A DNA stretch of 37,489 nt from Planctomycetota bacterium (GCA_016213895.1 JACQZJ010000064.1:1-37489); one strand, 5' to 3'; positions 25,155 to 34,195 are shown, counted from the first letter of the stretch. Notes: generated by a model from the letters alone, not told the origin. Made by a program: numbers and translations.

Positions 25155-26315
25155 ATGGACCGACTCGACTACCTGGCCCGCATCCAACGCGGATTCCAGA
25201 TTCACCCCGTGGTGGTTCTCCTCGGGCCGCGCCAGGCGGGAAAGACCACGCTCGCGCGGGCCTACGTCGCTCGGATCGATGGGTTCCGTGCGGAACGAAA
25301 CTACTTCGATCTCGAGGACCCCACCGACCTCGGCCGGCTCGAGGCTCCGAAGCTCGCGCTGGAGCGGCTCGAGGGAATCGTCGTGGTCGACGAAGTTCAA
25401 CGATCCCCCGACCTGTTCCCTCTCCTCCGCACCCTGGTCGATCGTCCGCACAACCCGGCGCGCTTCCTGATCCTCGGCAGCGCGTCCCGCGATCTCATTC
25501 GGCAGAGCTCCGAGACGCTCGCCGGTCGCGTCTCCTTCATCGAAATCCATCCGTTCTCGGGCGTCGAGGTCGGCGTGAAGAACCTCGACCGCCTCTGGAT
25601 TCGCGGCGGGCTTCCTCCGGCCTACCTGCTCGAGTCCGATCAGGCCGCCTCGATGTGGCGCGAGTCGTACGTGAGGACATTCCTCGAGCGCGACGTTCCC
25701 TCGCTGGGCATCGATGTCCCTGCGAACGCCCTGCGACGCCTCTGGTTGATGTTGACTCACTACCACGGTCAGGTCATCAACCTGTCGGAGATCGCCCGTT
25801 CGATCGGAGTCTCCTACAAGACGATCGATCGCTACATCGACATCCTCGCCGGGACGTTCATGGTCCGCCGCCTCGCTCCCTGGTACGAGAACATCGGGAA
25901 GCGCCAGGTCAAACGCCCCAAGGTCTACTTCCGTGACTCCGGAATCCTCCATCAGTTCCTTGGTGTTGAAACGCGCGACCAGCTCGAAGTCCATCCCAGG
26001 CTCGGCGCGTCATGGGAGGGATTCGCGCTCGAGGAGGTGATCCGGCTGCACGGCGCCACCGCGGAAGAGGCGTTCTTCTGGGCGGTCCACGAGCAGATGG
26101 AGCTCGACCTGCTCTTGGTCCGCGGGGGGAAGCGATTGGGCTTCGAGTTCAAGTACGCGGACGCGCCGAAGCTCACGTGCGGTCTGATTGGGGCGCGGGA
26201 CCATCTCGGCCTCGATCAACTGACCGTCGTGCGCCCGGGGCGGGGCGACGCCCCCCTGGACGAGGGAATCACGGTCGTCGGATTGGAGACGCTCCTGAGC
26301 GAACGGCGCGCCTGA
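25155..26315 (+). CDS. AAA_14/DUF4143-family ATPase (386 aa)
   Basis: A family common in bacteria and archaea, of uncertain function. Walker A GPRQAGKTT (24-32), Walker B GIVVVDEVQRSPDLFPLLR and the sensor-like ILGSASRDLIRQSSETLAGR are present. A winged-helix-like region (VINLSEIARSIGVSYKTIDR) and a C-terminal nuclease-fold-like DUF4143 domain follow (WEGFALEEVIRLHG, FFWAVHEQMELDLLL, GFEFKYADAPK). The E...D...E-K pattern in that domain resembles PD-(D/E)xK folds, but activity is not established for the family. ATG 25155 begins the conserved N-terminus; an in-frame ATG at 25086 would run through the palindrome. It is a single-gene unit. Confidence 0.9.
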   Translation: MDRLDYLARIQRGFQIHPVVVLLGPRQAGKTTLARAYVARIDGFRAERNYFDLEDPTDLGRLEAPKLALERLEGIVVVDEVQRSPDLFPLLRTLVDRPHNPARFLILGSASRDLIRQSSETLAGRVSFIEIHPFSGVEVGVKNLDRLWIRGGLPPAYLLESDQAASMWRESYVRTFLERDVPSLGIDVPANALRRLWLMLTHYHGQVINLSEIARSIGVSYKTIDRYIDILAGTFMVRRLAPWYENIGKRQVKRPKVYFRDSGILHQFLGVETRDQLEVHPRLGASWEGFALEEVIRLHGATAEEAFFWAVHEQMELDLLLVRGGKRLGFEFKYADAPKLTCGLIGARDHLGLDQLTVVRPGRGDAPLDEGITVVGLETLLSERRA

Positions 26316-26453
26316 ACCTCGCCCGGTCCTTCCGGACGCACCGCGGACGGCAACCGCGCCGCGAGCACGCTGCGCCGCGCGCGGGCGCGGGCCATGTCCA
26401 CGACCGCGACCGCTGCCCCGGCCTGGAACCCTCCGCCCGGAGACAGGCGGGGA

Positions 26454-26488
26454 GGCGCGGCCGCGGCGCATCGCGGTGCGGCCGCGCC
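26454..26488. terminator. GC-rich terminator hairpin after glycine-rich paralog 2
   Basis: GGCGCGGCCGC (26454-26464) pairs perfectly with GCGGCCGCGCC (26478-26488) across 13 bases. It begins three bases beyond the minus-strand stop at 26492 and also lies downstream of the convergent ATPase gene. No T tract. Confidence 0.5.
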
Positions 26489-26491
26489 ACC

Positions 26492-27937
26492 TCAGCCAGA
26501 GCAGTTCGGAACGGACGCGCCGTCGGAGAACTGGCCCTGGCCGCCCGTGACCCTGACCTTGGCGCCGGTGCCGTGGTAGCCGATCGAGTCCGGGCCGCCT
26601 TCACCGTTCGCGCCCGTCTTGCCCGTGGTGCCCCTTGCGTGACCGCCCGATCCACCCGGCTCGTCCGACCCTCCCGGGTTGCCGCCGGCGCCGCCCTGCG
26701 CGTTCGCCGTCTTGCCCGGGACCTTGTTCTCCGCGGTCGCGTCTCCACCCGGTCCGCCGGCCGCGCCCCCACCGCCGCCCGCTCCGCCCAGGGCGACCGC
26801 GTCCCCGCCGTTGCTCGTCGCCTTGGCCTCGCCGCCCTTGGCCGCGCTGCCAGCAGCGCCATCGCCCGCGTTTGCCACCGCCGCTCCGCCCGGTTGCGTG
26901 TTCTCCGCAGTTGCGCTCCCCCCGGCATTGGACCCAGTCCCGTTCGATCCGAGCGCGATGACCAGGTCCGCCGCGCCGCTCACCGAGCCGAAGCCGACCA
27001 TCACGGTCACGCCGCCGGACAACGTGACCGTCTGACTCCCGCTGGACATCCCGCATGCCTTGAGACAGGCGTCCAGCGCGTCCGCTGCCGCGCCCACGCC
27101 CTCGGGGCTCCCGATGGTCGTCTCGCCGTTCGCCTTGACCGCGTTCACCGCGTGCACGAACGCCGCCACGCAGTTCGCGATGCGCTCCTTCTTCGCCGCA
27201 TCCGCCGACGGCTCGATCTCCACGTCGGCAGCGCACGGCACCGACAGGAACCGGTTGGCGAACCAGATGTCGCTCCGCAGCTCCAGCCGGTCGCCGATCG
27301 CGCCAAAGCCGATCGACGGAAGATCCACGTCGATCCGGATCATGCGGTCACGGATGAAGCCCTCGTTCGACTCGTCCCAGATCACGGTCTCCGTCACCTT
27401 CGCTCTCGCGGTCACGTCCACGCCGTTCATGAACACGACCGTCGCCCGGTCCAGCACGGTCCCGCCCTGGAGCCTGAGGTAGTACGGCACGACGTTGCCG
27501 TTCACCGCGCTCACCCAGGTCGTGTCGCCCGTGCCGAGCGTGGCCGGAGAGATCATCGCCATGCCGCGCAGAATCAGGGTCTCCACCCCGCCGTTCCACA
27601 CCTGCGCCTTGAGCACGAGATGCGTGTCGTCGTACGACAGGTTGGACAGGTCCAGCCAGTAGCGGTGCTCGAACGTCTCGTAGACGCCGTCGCCGTTCGC
27701 GTCGACTGCCCGCACCACGGACTCCGACTGGACCACCGCGCTCGTCACGTCCGTCTCGCCCTGCTTGATCGTCAGCTCGTCTCCAGCGACGTCGATCTGG
27801 TTCGCAACCACGTCCGCCACGACGATCCCGGCCAGCGGCTCCACGAATGGCGGGAACATGATGTCCACCGTGGTCTCTGCGCACGCCGCGGACGACAAGA
27901 GCGCGGCGGCCGCCGCGCACAACGATTTCCTCAACAT
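26492..27937 (-). CDS. Secreted glycine-rich protein, paralog 2 (481 aa)
   Basis: Same plan as the protein at 23229: signal peptide MLRKSLCAAAAALLSSAACA, a beta-rich domain (NGDGVYETFEHRYWLDLSNL, LVLKAQVWNGGVETLILRGM), the Cys helix ADALDACLKACGMSSGS, then Gly/Ala/Asn-rich repeats (KATSNGGDAVALGGAGGGGG). It ends in CSG. ATG 27937 has a near-consensus AAGGAGGT upstream, implying strong translation. The start lies 114 bases after the tail of a sigma-factor pseudogene, echoing the sigma/secreted pair at 8152-10061. The two paralogs flank the DUF4143 ATPase gene in the same orientation. Function unknown. Confidence 0.85.
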   Translation of the reverse strand: MLRKSLCAAAAALLSSAACAETTVDIMFPPFVEPLAGIVVADVVANQIDVAGDELTIKQGETDVTSAVVQSESVVRAVDANGDGVYETFEHRYWLDLSNLSYDDTHLVLKAQVWNGGVETLILRGMAMISPATLGTGDTTWVSAVNGNVVPYYLRLQGGTVLDRATVVFMNGVDVTARAKVTETVIWDESNEGFIRDRMIRIDVDLPSIGFGAIGDRLELRSDIWFANRFLSVPCAADVEIEPSADAAKKERIANCVAAFVHAVNAVKANGETTIGSPEGVGAAADALDACLKACGMSSGSQTVTLSGGVTVMVGFGSVSGAADLVIALGSNGTGSNAGGSATAENTQPGGAAVANAGDGAAGSAAKGGEAKATSNGGDAVALGGAGGGGGAAGGPGGDATAENKVPGKTANAQGGAGGNPGGSDEPGGSGGHARGTTGKTGANGEGGPDSIGYHGTGAKVRVTGGQGQFSDGASVPNCSG

Positions 27938-28051
27938 GGTCGACCTCCTTCCCTGCTTCTTCGGACCCGTCCGCGACCGCGGAGTCTGCCGGCGCCGCCC
28001 CTTCATGAGGCCGCCCTCTCCTGCAGGCCGCGGTGCGGACCAGGTCATCTG

Positions 28052-28268
28052 CTATCTATCTTCCAAGAAGGGAGGGGGAGGGGTGACGATCCACGAGTTT
28101 CTTCTCGTGAATCTCCCCCGCCACCGCTCCACTGGCTCGGAGCGCACGCCGCACTTCGGGACCCGCCGTCCGGTGCCAGCGCGGAAGAGCCGCCGGCTCA
28201 CCGGCCGCGGCTTTCCGCAGGGCATCCAGGAGCCCCTCTGCCCGGCGACTCAGCTTGGAAGTGCGCAT
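28052..28268 (-). pseudogene. Deleted copy of the ECF-like sigma factor gene
   Basis: The first 47 codons (MRTSKLSRRAEGLLDALRKA to ALRASG) match the start of the gene at 10061. The sequence then jumps to the equivalent of residue 204 onward. In the matching frame the tail reads RFTRRNSWIVTPPPPFLEDR and stops at TAG (28052-28054). About 470 bases holding most of regions 2 and 4 are gone, and the join is out of frame, so the actual product would be a 70-residue peptide ending at 28056. No sigma activity is expected. The tail differs from copy 1 mostly by conservative changes, and its stop shows the probable natural end of the family. Confidence 0.75.
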
Positions 28269-28338
28269 GGACCTTTCGGCAGCCTTCCCGTGCCTTCTGC
28301 GCGCCGCCGGGGAGCGATCGCCGGCCGGCGCGCCTCAT

Positions 28339-28387
28339 TCCCACTTGACGCAACGGCAGGCGATCATTTCACGAAAAACGAGAATAC
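28339..28387 (-). promoter_or_regulatory. Conserved upstream region of sigma-like gene, copy 2
   Basis: On the minus strand it starts GTATTCTCGTTTTTCGTGAA and continues ATGATCGCCTGCC. It aligns with 10174-10223 at about 80% identity with one gap. It ends 70 bases before the pseudogene ATG (28268). It may still drive the glycine-rich gene downstream. Confidence 0.5.
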
Positions 28388-28423
28388 CGGCGCACGGCAC
28401 GAGGGACCGAGGACCCGCGCTCG

Positions 28424-29329
28424 TCATGGCGCGAGGATGGTGAGATGCGCCGGCAGCACCTCGATCTCGAGGCGCTCGGTGAAGCCCATGGGATCGCCGT
28501 CAGCCTGCCAGGAAAACGGCGCGCTCGAGGCGATCACGAACTCCTTGCCGCGGCCGTACTCCGCGATGAAGGGCGCGACGCGCCGGCGGCGCCTGGCCTG
28601 CAGGAGCTGCCAGGCCACGAGCGGCGCGGCCGAGCGCCAGCAGGCCTGGTAGTCGAAGACCCCGTCGCTCGTGCTCGCTCCGGGCGTCACGGCCCAGTCA
28701 CGAGCGTAGGCCTCGGTGTTGGCCACGATGATGGAACACGGCCTGCGGTCGAGTGCACGACCGTCGACGGAGAGCGTGAAGCGGCGCGGCAGCAGGCGCC
28801 AGAGCGCCAGGAAGCCGCACGCGGCATAGACCGAGCTGCCGAGGCGCTGATAGGCGCGCTCTCCGAGAGGGACGCGCCGGAGCGCGCCCACCCGGCGCGT
28901 GACGAGCGCGTCGAAGCCCACGCCCACCATGGCGAGGAACAGGTGTCCGTTGGCCCGGCCTGCGTCCATCGCCCTGGGCTTGCCAGAGAACAGGACTTCC
29001 ACGGCCGCGCGCGGATCGAGCGGGATCCCGAGCTCGCGAGCCACGACGTTGCCGTGGCCGATGGGAATGAAGCCGAGCACGCGGGCGCTGCCGCGGCCCG
29101 CGAGGCCGGAGGCCGCCTCGCGCAGGGTCCCGTCGCCGCCCACGACCACGACCAGGTCGCTGTCTTGCCCCAGCACGCGCGCCAGCTCGGCCGCGTGGCC
29201 CGGATGGTCCGTGGGCACGCACTCGACCGAGACGCCGCGCGCGCGCAGGTGCTCGGCCGCGAGGTCCGCGGCTGCGAGGGCGCGCCCGCGTCCGGCCTTC
29301 GCGTTGACGATGATGAGCGCCTGCCGCAT
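28424..29329 (-). CDS. Diacylglycerol kinase/YegS-like lipid kinase (301 aa)
   Basis: DAGK-catalytic family: LIIVNAKAGRGRA at the N-terminus, nucleotide motif VVGGDGTLREAASGL (GGDGT at 64-68), GFIPIGHGNVVARELGIPLD and a C-terminal beta domain (FVIASSAPFSWQADGDPMGF). It should phosphorylate diacylglycerol, ceramide or a related lipid at the membrane; the substrate is not determined. The usual family sequence PxGTxND is here IPIGHGNVV. ATG 29329 is chosen because the first beta strand begins there; no strong ribosome site precedes it. It diverges from the membrane protein gene at 29443. Confidence 0.85.
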   Translation of the reverse strand: MRQALIIVNAKAGRGRALAAADLAAEHLRARGVSVECVPTDHPGHAAELARVLGQDSDLVVVVGGDGTLREAASGLAGRGSARVLGFIPIGHGNVVARELGIPLDPRAAVEVLFSGKPRAMDAGRANGHLFLAMVGVGFDALVTRRVGALRRVPLGERAYQRLGSSVYAACGFLALWRLLPRRFTLSVDGRALDRRPCSIIVANTEAYARDWAVTPGASTSDGVFDYQACWRSAAPLVAWQLLQARRRRRVAPFIAEYGRGKEFVIASSAPFSWQADGDPMGFTERLEIEVLPAHLTILAP

Positions 29330-29442
29330 GGGAGCGTTGATCCTACGCGCGGCCGCGGCGGCAGTGGAGGGCTTACTCCGCCCGCCGGCCGGCGATATGG
29401 TGGTGAGCGTACACAAGCGGCCAGCCACGCACGGAGGGGCCG

Positions 29443-31362
29443 ATGAAAGACGAGTCGGCGAGCACGCAACAGGCCCTCGGCGCCAATGCCGCGCCGCCGC
29501 AGGCGGCCCCGCCCTGGTGGGTCGTCCTCGGCGTCACCTTCCTGTTCGGCGTGATGGTCGGCGGCGTCGCGGTCTACAGCTTCTTCCCCAGGGTGAAGTC
29601 GGCGCCGGTGGAGACCGAGCCGGCGCCGCGCTCCGCGACGCCGCCTGCGAGCGAGGAGACGGCCCCGGAAGTCGCGGCGGAGCCCGTACTCCTGCCGGCT
29701 CTCGAGGAGCGCGAGGACCTGACCGCGGCCGCGCCGGTCGAGCCGATCGCCGCGGAGGAGGAGGTCGAACCGCTCGACTCCTCCCCGCTCGGCCTGCGCC
29801 GGGCCTTCGGCGCGGCCGTGCTGAGCCTGACCGCCTTCGACGAGGAGGGCGACAGCCGGCCGCCGGTTCCCGCCGTGCTCCTCGGCCCGTCCACGCTGCT
29901 CGCGCCCTATTCGGCGGTCGAAGGAGCGGCACACGCGCGGGTCCGCGGATCCGATCGCGGCACCACGGACGTGGAAGGCGTGCTCGCCCACGCGCCGCAG
30001 TATGACCTGGTGCTGCTCGCCCTCGCCGCGGACCTGCCCGAGCCGCACCTGCGGCTCTCCCCCGAGGTCATCGGCTCGACCGTGGACGCAGTGCTCATCG
30101 GCGCGGTCGCGGACCCGGCCTGGCAGGAGACCGCGGTGCGCCTGTCTCCGGGCAGCGTCGACCCCTGGAGCGGCGGCCCGCGCCTCACGCTGGAGCGCGC
30201 CGCCGGCTTTGCCGGGGCCGCGCTCGACGCGCAGGGCATGGTAGTGGCGCTGGCGCCGGACGGCACGAGGAGCGCTCTCGCCGTGCATCCCGCCGCGCCG
30301 TGGATCGCTTCCGCCCTGTCGGCCGTGCCGCTCGAGGCCTTCTCACGCACGGCCGGCCCGGGCTCGCCGCCCTCGCGCCTGGCGCGGGCCCGCAAGCTGC
30401 TCCAGCAGCGCCGCTACGAGGAGGCGGCGCGGCTGCTCCTGGTGGTCACGGCCGAGGAGCCGCGGCTCATCCCCGAGGCGCGGCCGGATCTGCACCGCGC
30501 GGCCGAGGAGGCGGCGCGCCAGAGCATCACCGCCGGAAACGGCTTCGCCGCGGTCGCGCTGCTCACCGAGACCCTGGTGCGGCTGCCGGACGACGCCGAT
30601 CTCTGGGCGCTCAGGGGGCGCGGGCACGGCGTGAGCGGCGACATCCGCCTGGCGATCGAGTCATTCCTGCGCGCCGGAGAGATCGATCCCGGCCAGGCGG
30701 AGAACTGGCGCGGCGAGGCGCGTGGTCTCCTGCTCGAGGAGGCGAACCGGCTGCATGCCCAGGGCTACACCGCCGCCGCCCTGTCGCTGCTGCTCGAGGA
30801 GCGCGGCTCGTTCCCGGGCGACGGCCGCCTGCGCGTGACCGCGGGGCGTCTGCTGCTGCAGAGCCGGCGCTTCGCCGAGGCCGCCCAGGTCTTCTCCGAG
30901 GCGGCGGCCATGGACGCGACCGTGGCGGGCGAGGCGCGAGAGGAAGCGGCGCGCGCGCGCGACCTCGCCGGCGGTCCGGGCGCCATCATCATCGACTTTG
31001 CGCCCGGCTCCGCGCAGGTGGTCGTTGCCGCGGTCATCGACGGCAGGGCCAGCGCCGAGCTTCTGATCTCGCCCGGCGACGAGCTGTCGGTCATTCCACC
31101 CGCGGTCGCCCAGGCCGCGGGCTACGCCCTCGCGGCCGCGCCGCGCGTCCGCTTCTTCGCTGATCCCGGCGCCGCGGAGGTGCCGTCCGTCCAGCTGCGC
31201 ACGGTCACGGTGGCCGGAGTCCCCTGCGACCGCGTGCAGGCGGTCGTGGTGGACGGCTACGCCGCGCCCGCCGCCCAGGGAGTCCTCGGCGCCTCGTTCC
31301 TGTCGCGCTTCCGCCTGGTCGAGGACCGCTCCCTCGGCAGACTGGTCTTGCATCCGCGCTGA
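29443..31362 (+). CDS. Membrane protein joining inactive HtrA-like and retropepsin-like domains (639 aa)
   Basis: Near the N-terminus is one membrane helix (about 25-47), followed by a Glu/Pro/Ala-rich linker. Residues of about 118-290 resemble a trypsin/HtrA domain: LLGPSTLLAPYSAVEGA, QYDLVLLALA, GFAGAALDAQGMVVAL. Aligned by eye, the triad would be Ser157 (His expected), Asp188 and Ala257 (Ser expected). Residues of about 315-500 are TPR-like helices (ARKLLQQRRYEEAARLLLVV). Residues of about 515-639 resemble a retropepsin-like domain (ELLISPGDELSVIPP, then GVLGASFLSRFRLVEDRSLG), but its DTG is SPG with Ser543 replacing the catalytic Asp. Neither protease seems active. A binding or scaffold role at the envelope is inferred. 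GGAGGGG precedes the ATG. Confidence 0.7.
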   Translation: MKDESASTQQALGANAAPPQAAPPWWVVLGVTFLFGVMVGGVAVYSFFPRVKSAPVETEPAPRSATPPASEETAPEVAAEPVLLPALEEREDLTAAAPVEPIAAEEEVEPLDSSPLGLRRAFGAAVLSLTAFDEEGDSRPPVPAVLLGPSTLLAPYSAVEGAAHARVRGSDRGTTDVEGVLAHAPQYDLVLLALAADLPEPHLRLSPEVIGSTVDAVLIGAVADPAWQETAVRLSPGSVDPWSGGPRLTLERAAGFAGAALDAQGMVVALAPDGTRSALAVHPAAPWIASALSAVPLEAFSRTAGPGSPPSRLARARKLLQQRRYEEAARLLLVVTAEEPRLIPEARPDLHRAAEEAARQSITAGNGFAAVALLTETLVRLPDDADLWALRGRGHGVSGDIRLAIESFLRAGEIDPGQAENWRGEARGLLLEEANRLHAQGYTAAALSLLLEERGSFPGDGRLRVTAGRLLLQSRRFAEAAQVFSEAAAMDATVAGEAREEAARARDLAGGPGAIIIDFAPGSAQVVVAAVIDGRASAELLISPGDELSVIPPAVAQAAGYALAAAPRVRFFADPGAAEVPSVQLRTVTVAGVPCDRVQAVVVDGYAAPAAQGVLGASFLSRFRLVEDRSLGRLVLHPR

Positions 31363-31450
31363 ATCCTGGTGAATTGAGTCCCCGAAACCGCGTACTCGAC
31401 TCGATCTCCGCCGGGCACCCGCAGACAGGCAGCGGACTCCAAGGACGCAG

Positions 31451-32356
31451 ATGGACTACTCACTGACCCTGGACGGCGTCACCAAGCGGTTCGGCGCGAT
31501 GGTGGCCGTCGACCACATATCCATGGCCATCCCCAGAGGGACGATCTACGGCTTCCTCGGGCCGAACGGCGCGGGCAAGACCACCACGATTCGCATGGTC
31601 ATGAGCATCATCTACCCCGACGAGGGGCAGATCCGCATCCTCGGGGAAGAGAACGCCGAGGCGGTGAAGGACCAGCTCGGCTACCTGCCCGAGGAGAAGG
31701 GGCTCTACAAGAAGATGAAGGCGGGCGAGATCCTGGCCTACTTCGGGCGCTTGAAGGGGATGCACGGCCCCGCCGCCAGGACCAAGGCCGCGGAGCTGCT
31801 CGAGCGCTACGGCCTGGGCGAGTGGCAGGACAAGCGCTGCGAGGCCCTCTCCAAAGGCATGGGCCAAAAGGTCCAGATCCTCGCCACGCTCATCCATGAC
31901 CCGGAGCTGGTGATCCTCGACGAGCCGTTCTCCGGCCTCGACCCGGTCAACGTCGAGCTGATGCGGGACGTGATCCTGCAGATGAAGCGCGACGGCCGCA
32001 CCGTGATCTTCTCGACCCACGTCATGGAGCAGGCCGAGCAGATCTGCGACGCGATCCTGCTGGTCAACAAGGGCAAGAAGATCATCGACGGGCCCCTGGC
32101 CACGGTGAAGGCGGCCGGCGGCCGCGCGGTCATGCTGGATTACGACGGCGACGGCTCCGTATTGAGAGGCCTGCCGGGAATCGCCCGCGTCAATGACTCG
32201 GGCAAGCAGGCGGAGATCTCCCTGCTGGAGGGCGCCGATCCGCAGGAGATCCTCGGGCGGCTGGTCGGCCATCTCACCATCCGCCGCTTCGACGTGCGCG
32301 AGGCGTCGCTGCACGAGATCTTCGTGAAGGCGGTGGGAGGCAAGGCCGATGCGTAG
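31451..32356 (+). CDS. NatA-like ABC-2 exporter ATPase (301 aa)
   Basis: ATPase subunit with Walker A GPNGAGKTT (37-45), signature LSKGMGQKVQ, Walker B LVILDEPFSGLDP and switch STHVMEQ. A C-terminal DUF4162-like extension follows (IRRFDVREASLHEIFVKAVG), typical of ATPases paired with ABC-2 permeases such as NatAB. AAGGA lies upstream of ATG 31451. The stop overlaps the permease start by eight bases, so the two are co-translated. The substrate is unknown; the family exports ions, drugs or lipids. Confidence 0.92.
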   Translation: MDYSLTLDGVTKRFGAMVAVDHISMAIPRGTIYGFLGPNGAGKTTTIRMVMSIIYPDEGQIRILGEENAEAVKDQLGYLPEEKGLYKKMKAGEILAYFGRLKGMHGPAARTKAAELLERYGLGEWQDKRCEALSKGMGQKVQILATLIHDPELVILDEPFSGLDPVNVELMRDVILQMKRDGRTVIFSTHVMEQAEQICDAILLVNKGKKIIDGPLATVKAAGGRAVMLDYDGDGSVLRGLPGIARVNDSGKQAEISLLEGADPQEILGRLVGHLTIRRFDVREASLHEIFVKAVGGKADA

Positions 32357-34001
32357 CAAGTCGCTTCTCGTCGCCAATCGCGAGTACGTGGAGAACCTGC
32401 GCACCAAGATGTTCTGGGTCGGGATCCTGTTCTTCCCGATCATCCTCGTGCTGTCGATCGTCGTACCGCGCTGGCTGGAAGGCAGGAAGGACGTGCGCCG
32501 CTACGCGGTCCTCGATCGCTCCGGGTTCCTGCTGGAGCGCATCGAGGAGCGCTCCGCCATGCCGGATCTGGAGAAGGTCTTCCGCGAGGCCGTCCTGCGC
32601 CAGATCAAGGGCAAGGAGTCGCTCGCCGTGTTCCCGGCCAGCGTGCAGGCCGTGGCGGCCGCGATCGGCCAGAGTCTCTGCGAGCAGGCGGAAGGCGGCA
32701 CGAACGACGCGGCGCTCGCCCTGATGAACCAGGAGGACTTCAGGAAGGGCATGCGCGACTTCGCGTCGCTCATCTCCGGCGAACCGGGATCCAGGATGCA
32801 GCAGCTCCTGTCGAATCCCCTGTTCAAGCAGGCCGCGGCCGAGCTGGAGAAGTTCCGCGCCGAGATCCAGCAGTGGTGGCGCTCGCTGCCCCCGAAGGAA
32901 GCCAAGGAGTTCGGCTCCGACCTCTCCAAGTCGCGTTATCAGCGCATCGACGACGGCGCCTCGGGCGAGATCACGGAAGAGACGCTCAACCTCAAGGTCG
33001 CCGATAACGACCTGTTCGCCTACATCGTGATCCCCGAGGACCCGATCAAGGGGGAGCAGCAGTTCAAGTACGTGTCCAGGAACCTCACCGACGAGGACCT
33101 GCGCGAGTGGTTCGCCCGCTACGCCAACGACGAGCTGCGCGAGCGCCGCCTGGAGCAGGAGTCGATCGACCGGACAACGGCTGACTGGATCCAGAAGCCG
33201 GTCGACTTCGAGAAGAAGCAGGTGAGCAAGCAAGGCAAGGAGGAGGAGATCGCGAAGGAGGACATCGCGCTCAAGTGGGCGCCGGTGGTCTGCGTCTACC
33301 TGCTGTGGATCGCGGTCTTCTCCATCTCTCAGATGCTGCTCACCAACACCGTCGAGGAGAAGTCGAACCGCATCCTCGAGGTGCTGCTGTCGTCCGTCTC
33401 GCCGCTGCAGCTCATGAGCGGCAAGATCATCGGCATCGCCTGGACCGGCCTGACCATGGTCTGCTCGTGGGTGCTGTCCTTCGTGGCGCTGGTCAAGTTC
33501 ATGCCCGCGCTCATGGGCAAGGACCTGGGCGTCAACCTGCTGCAGGCGGCGAGCGACCCGCTGCTGCTCACCTCGTTCATCGTCTACTTCCTGCTCGGCT
33601 ACCTGTTCTTCGCCGCGTTCCTGGTGGGCATCGGCTCGGTGTGCAACACGGTGAAGGAGGCCGGCAACCTGATGATGCCGGTGTCCGTGCTGCTGATGCT
33701 GCCGCTCTTCTCCATGATCCCCGTGGGCCAGGACCCGAACGGCACGCTCGCCAAGTTCCTGTCCTACATCCCGCCCTTCACGCCCTTCGTGATGATGAAC
33801 CGCGCCGGCGGCCCGCCCTCCTTGACCGAGTACGTGGTCACCTCGATCCTCCTGATCGTCACCATCGTCCTCGTCTTCTGGGCCGCCGCCAAGGTGTTCC
33901 GCATCGGCATCTTGATGACCGGCAAGCCGCCGACGCCCCTCGAGATCCTCCGCTGGATCCGGGCCCCGATCGGGCAGGTGCCGGCGCGGAAGCAGGAGTA
34001 G
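32349..34001 (+). CDS. NatB-like ABC-2 permease (550 aa)
   Basis: One N-terminal membrane helix (MFWVGILFFPIILVLSIVVP) is followed by a large soluble loop of about 250 residues (charged, helical, with AEIQQWWRSLPPKEAKEF). A block of about five helices follows from around residue 315 (VVCVYLLWIAVFSISQMLL, MVCSWVLSFVALVKF, FIVYFLLGYLFFAAFLVGI, LLMLPLFSMIPVG, ILLIVTIVLVFWAAAKVF). VEEKSNRILEVLLSSVSPLQ is a hallmark of the ABC2_membrane_3/NatB family. It forms the exporter with the ATPase encoded just upstream. It is the last plus-strand gene before the IS21 element. Confidence 0.9.
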   Translation: MRSKSLLVANREYVENLRTKMFWVGILFFPIILVLSIVVPRWLEGRKDVRRYAVLDRSGFLLERIEERSAMPDLEKVFREAVLRQIKGKESLAVFPASVQAVAAAIGQSLCEQAEGGTNDAALALMNQEDFRKGMRDFASLISGEPGSRMQQLLSNPLFKQAAAELEKFRAEIQQWWRSLPPKEAKEFGSDLSKSRYQRIDDGASGEITEETLNLKVADNDLFAYIVIPEDPIKGEQQFKYVSRNLTDEDLREWFARYANDELRERRLEQESIDRTTADWIQKPVDFEKKQVSKQGKEEEIAKEDIALKWAPVVCVYLLWIAVFSISQMLLTNTVEEKSNRILEVLLSSVSPLQLMSGKIIGIAWTGLTMVCSWVLSFVALVKFMPALMGKDLGVNLLQAASDPLLLTSFIVYFLLGYLFFAAFLVGIGSVCNTVKEAGNLMMPVSVLLMLPLFSMIPVGQDPNGTLAKFLSYIPPFTPFVMMNRAGGPPSLTEYVVTSILLIVTIVLVFWAAAKVFRIGILMTGKPPTPLEILRWIRAPIGQVPARKQE

Positions 34002-34195
34002 GAGCGCCCCCGCCCGGACCGCGGCGCCCGATCAGCGCCCCGTCCCCGCGCGCCGCGCTGGCCGCGCTTCGATCAGCCGCCGCTCGCGCTCGATCTCGCG
34101 CTTCAGCTCCGCATCCCAGGCACGTCCGATTCGAAGCGCGGCGCGTTCCGAATCCCGGCTTCTCGGGGACGGCCGGCTCGAGCTGTTGTCGACGC

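Noticed and set aside
34032-34195. Minus-strand frame ending RAWDAELKREIERERRLIEA before TGA at 34032
   Set aside because: It looks helical and gene-like for about 35 codons but has no start codon near it, no family match, and lies in the short gap between the ABC permease and the IS. It could be a remnant of an interrupted gene, but evidence is too thin.
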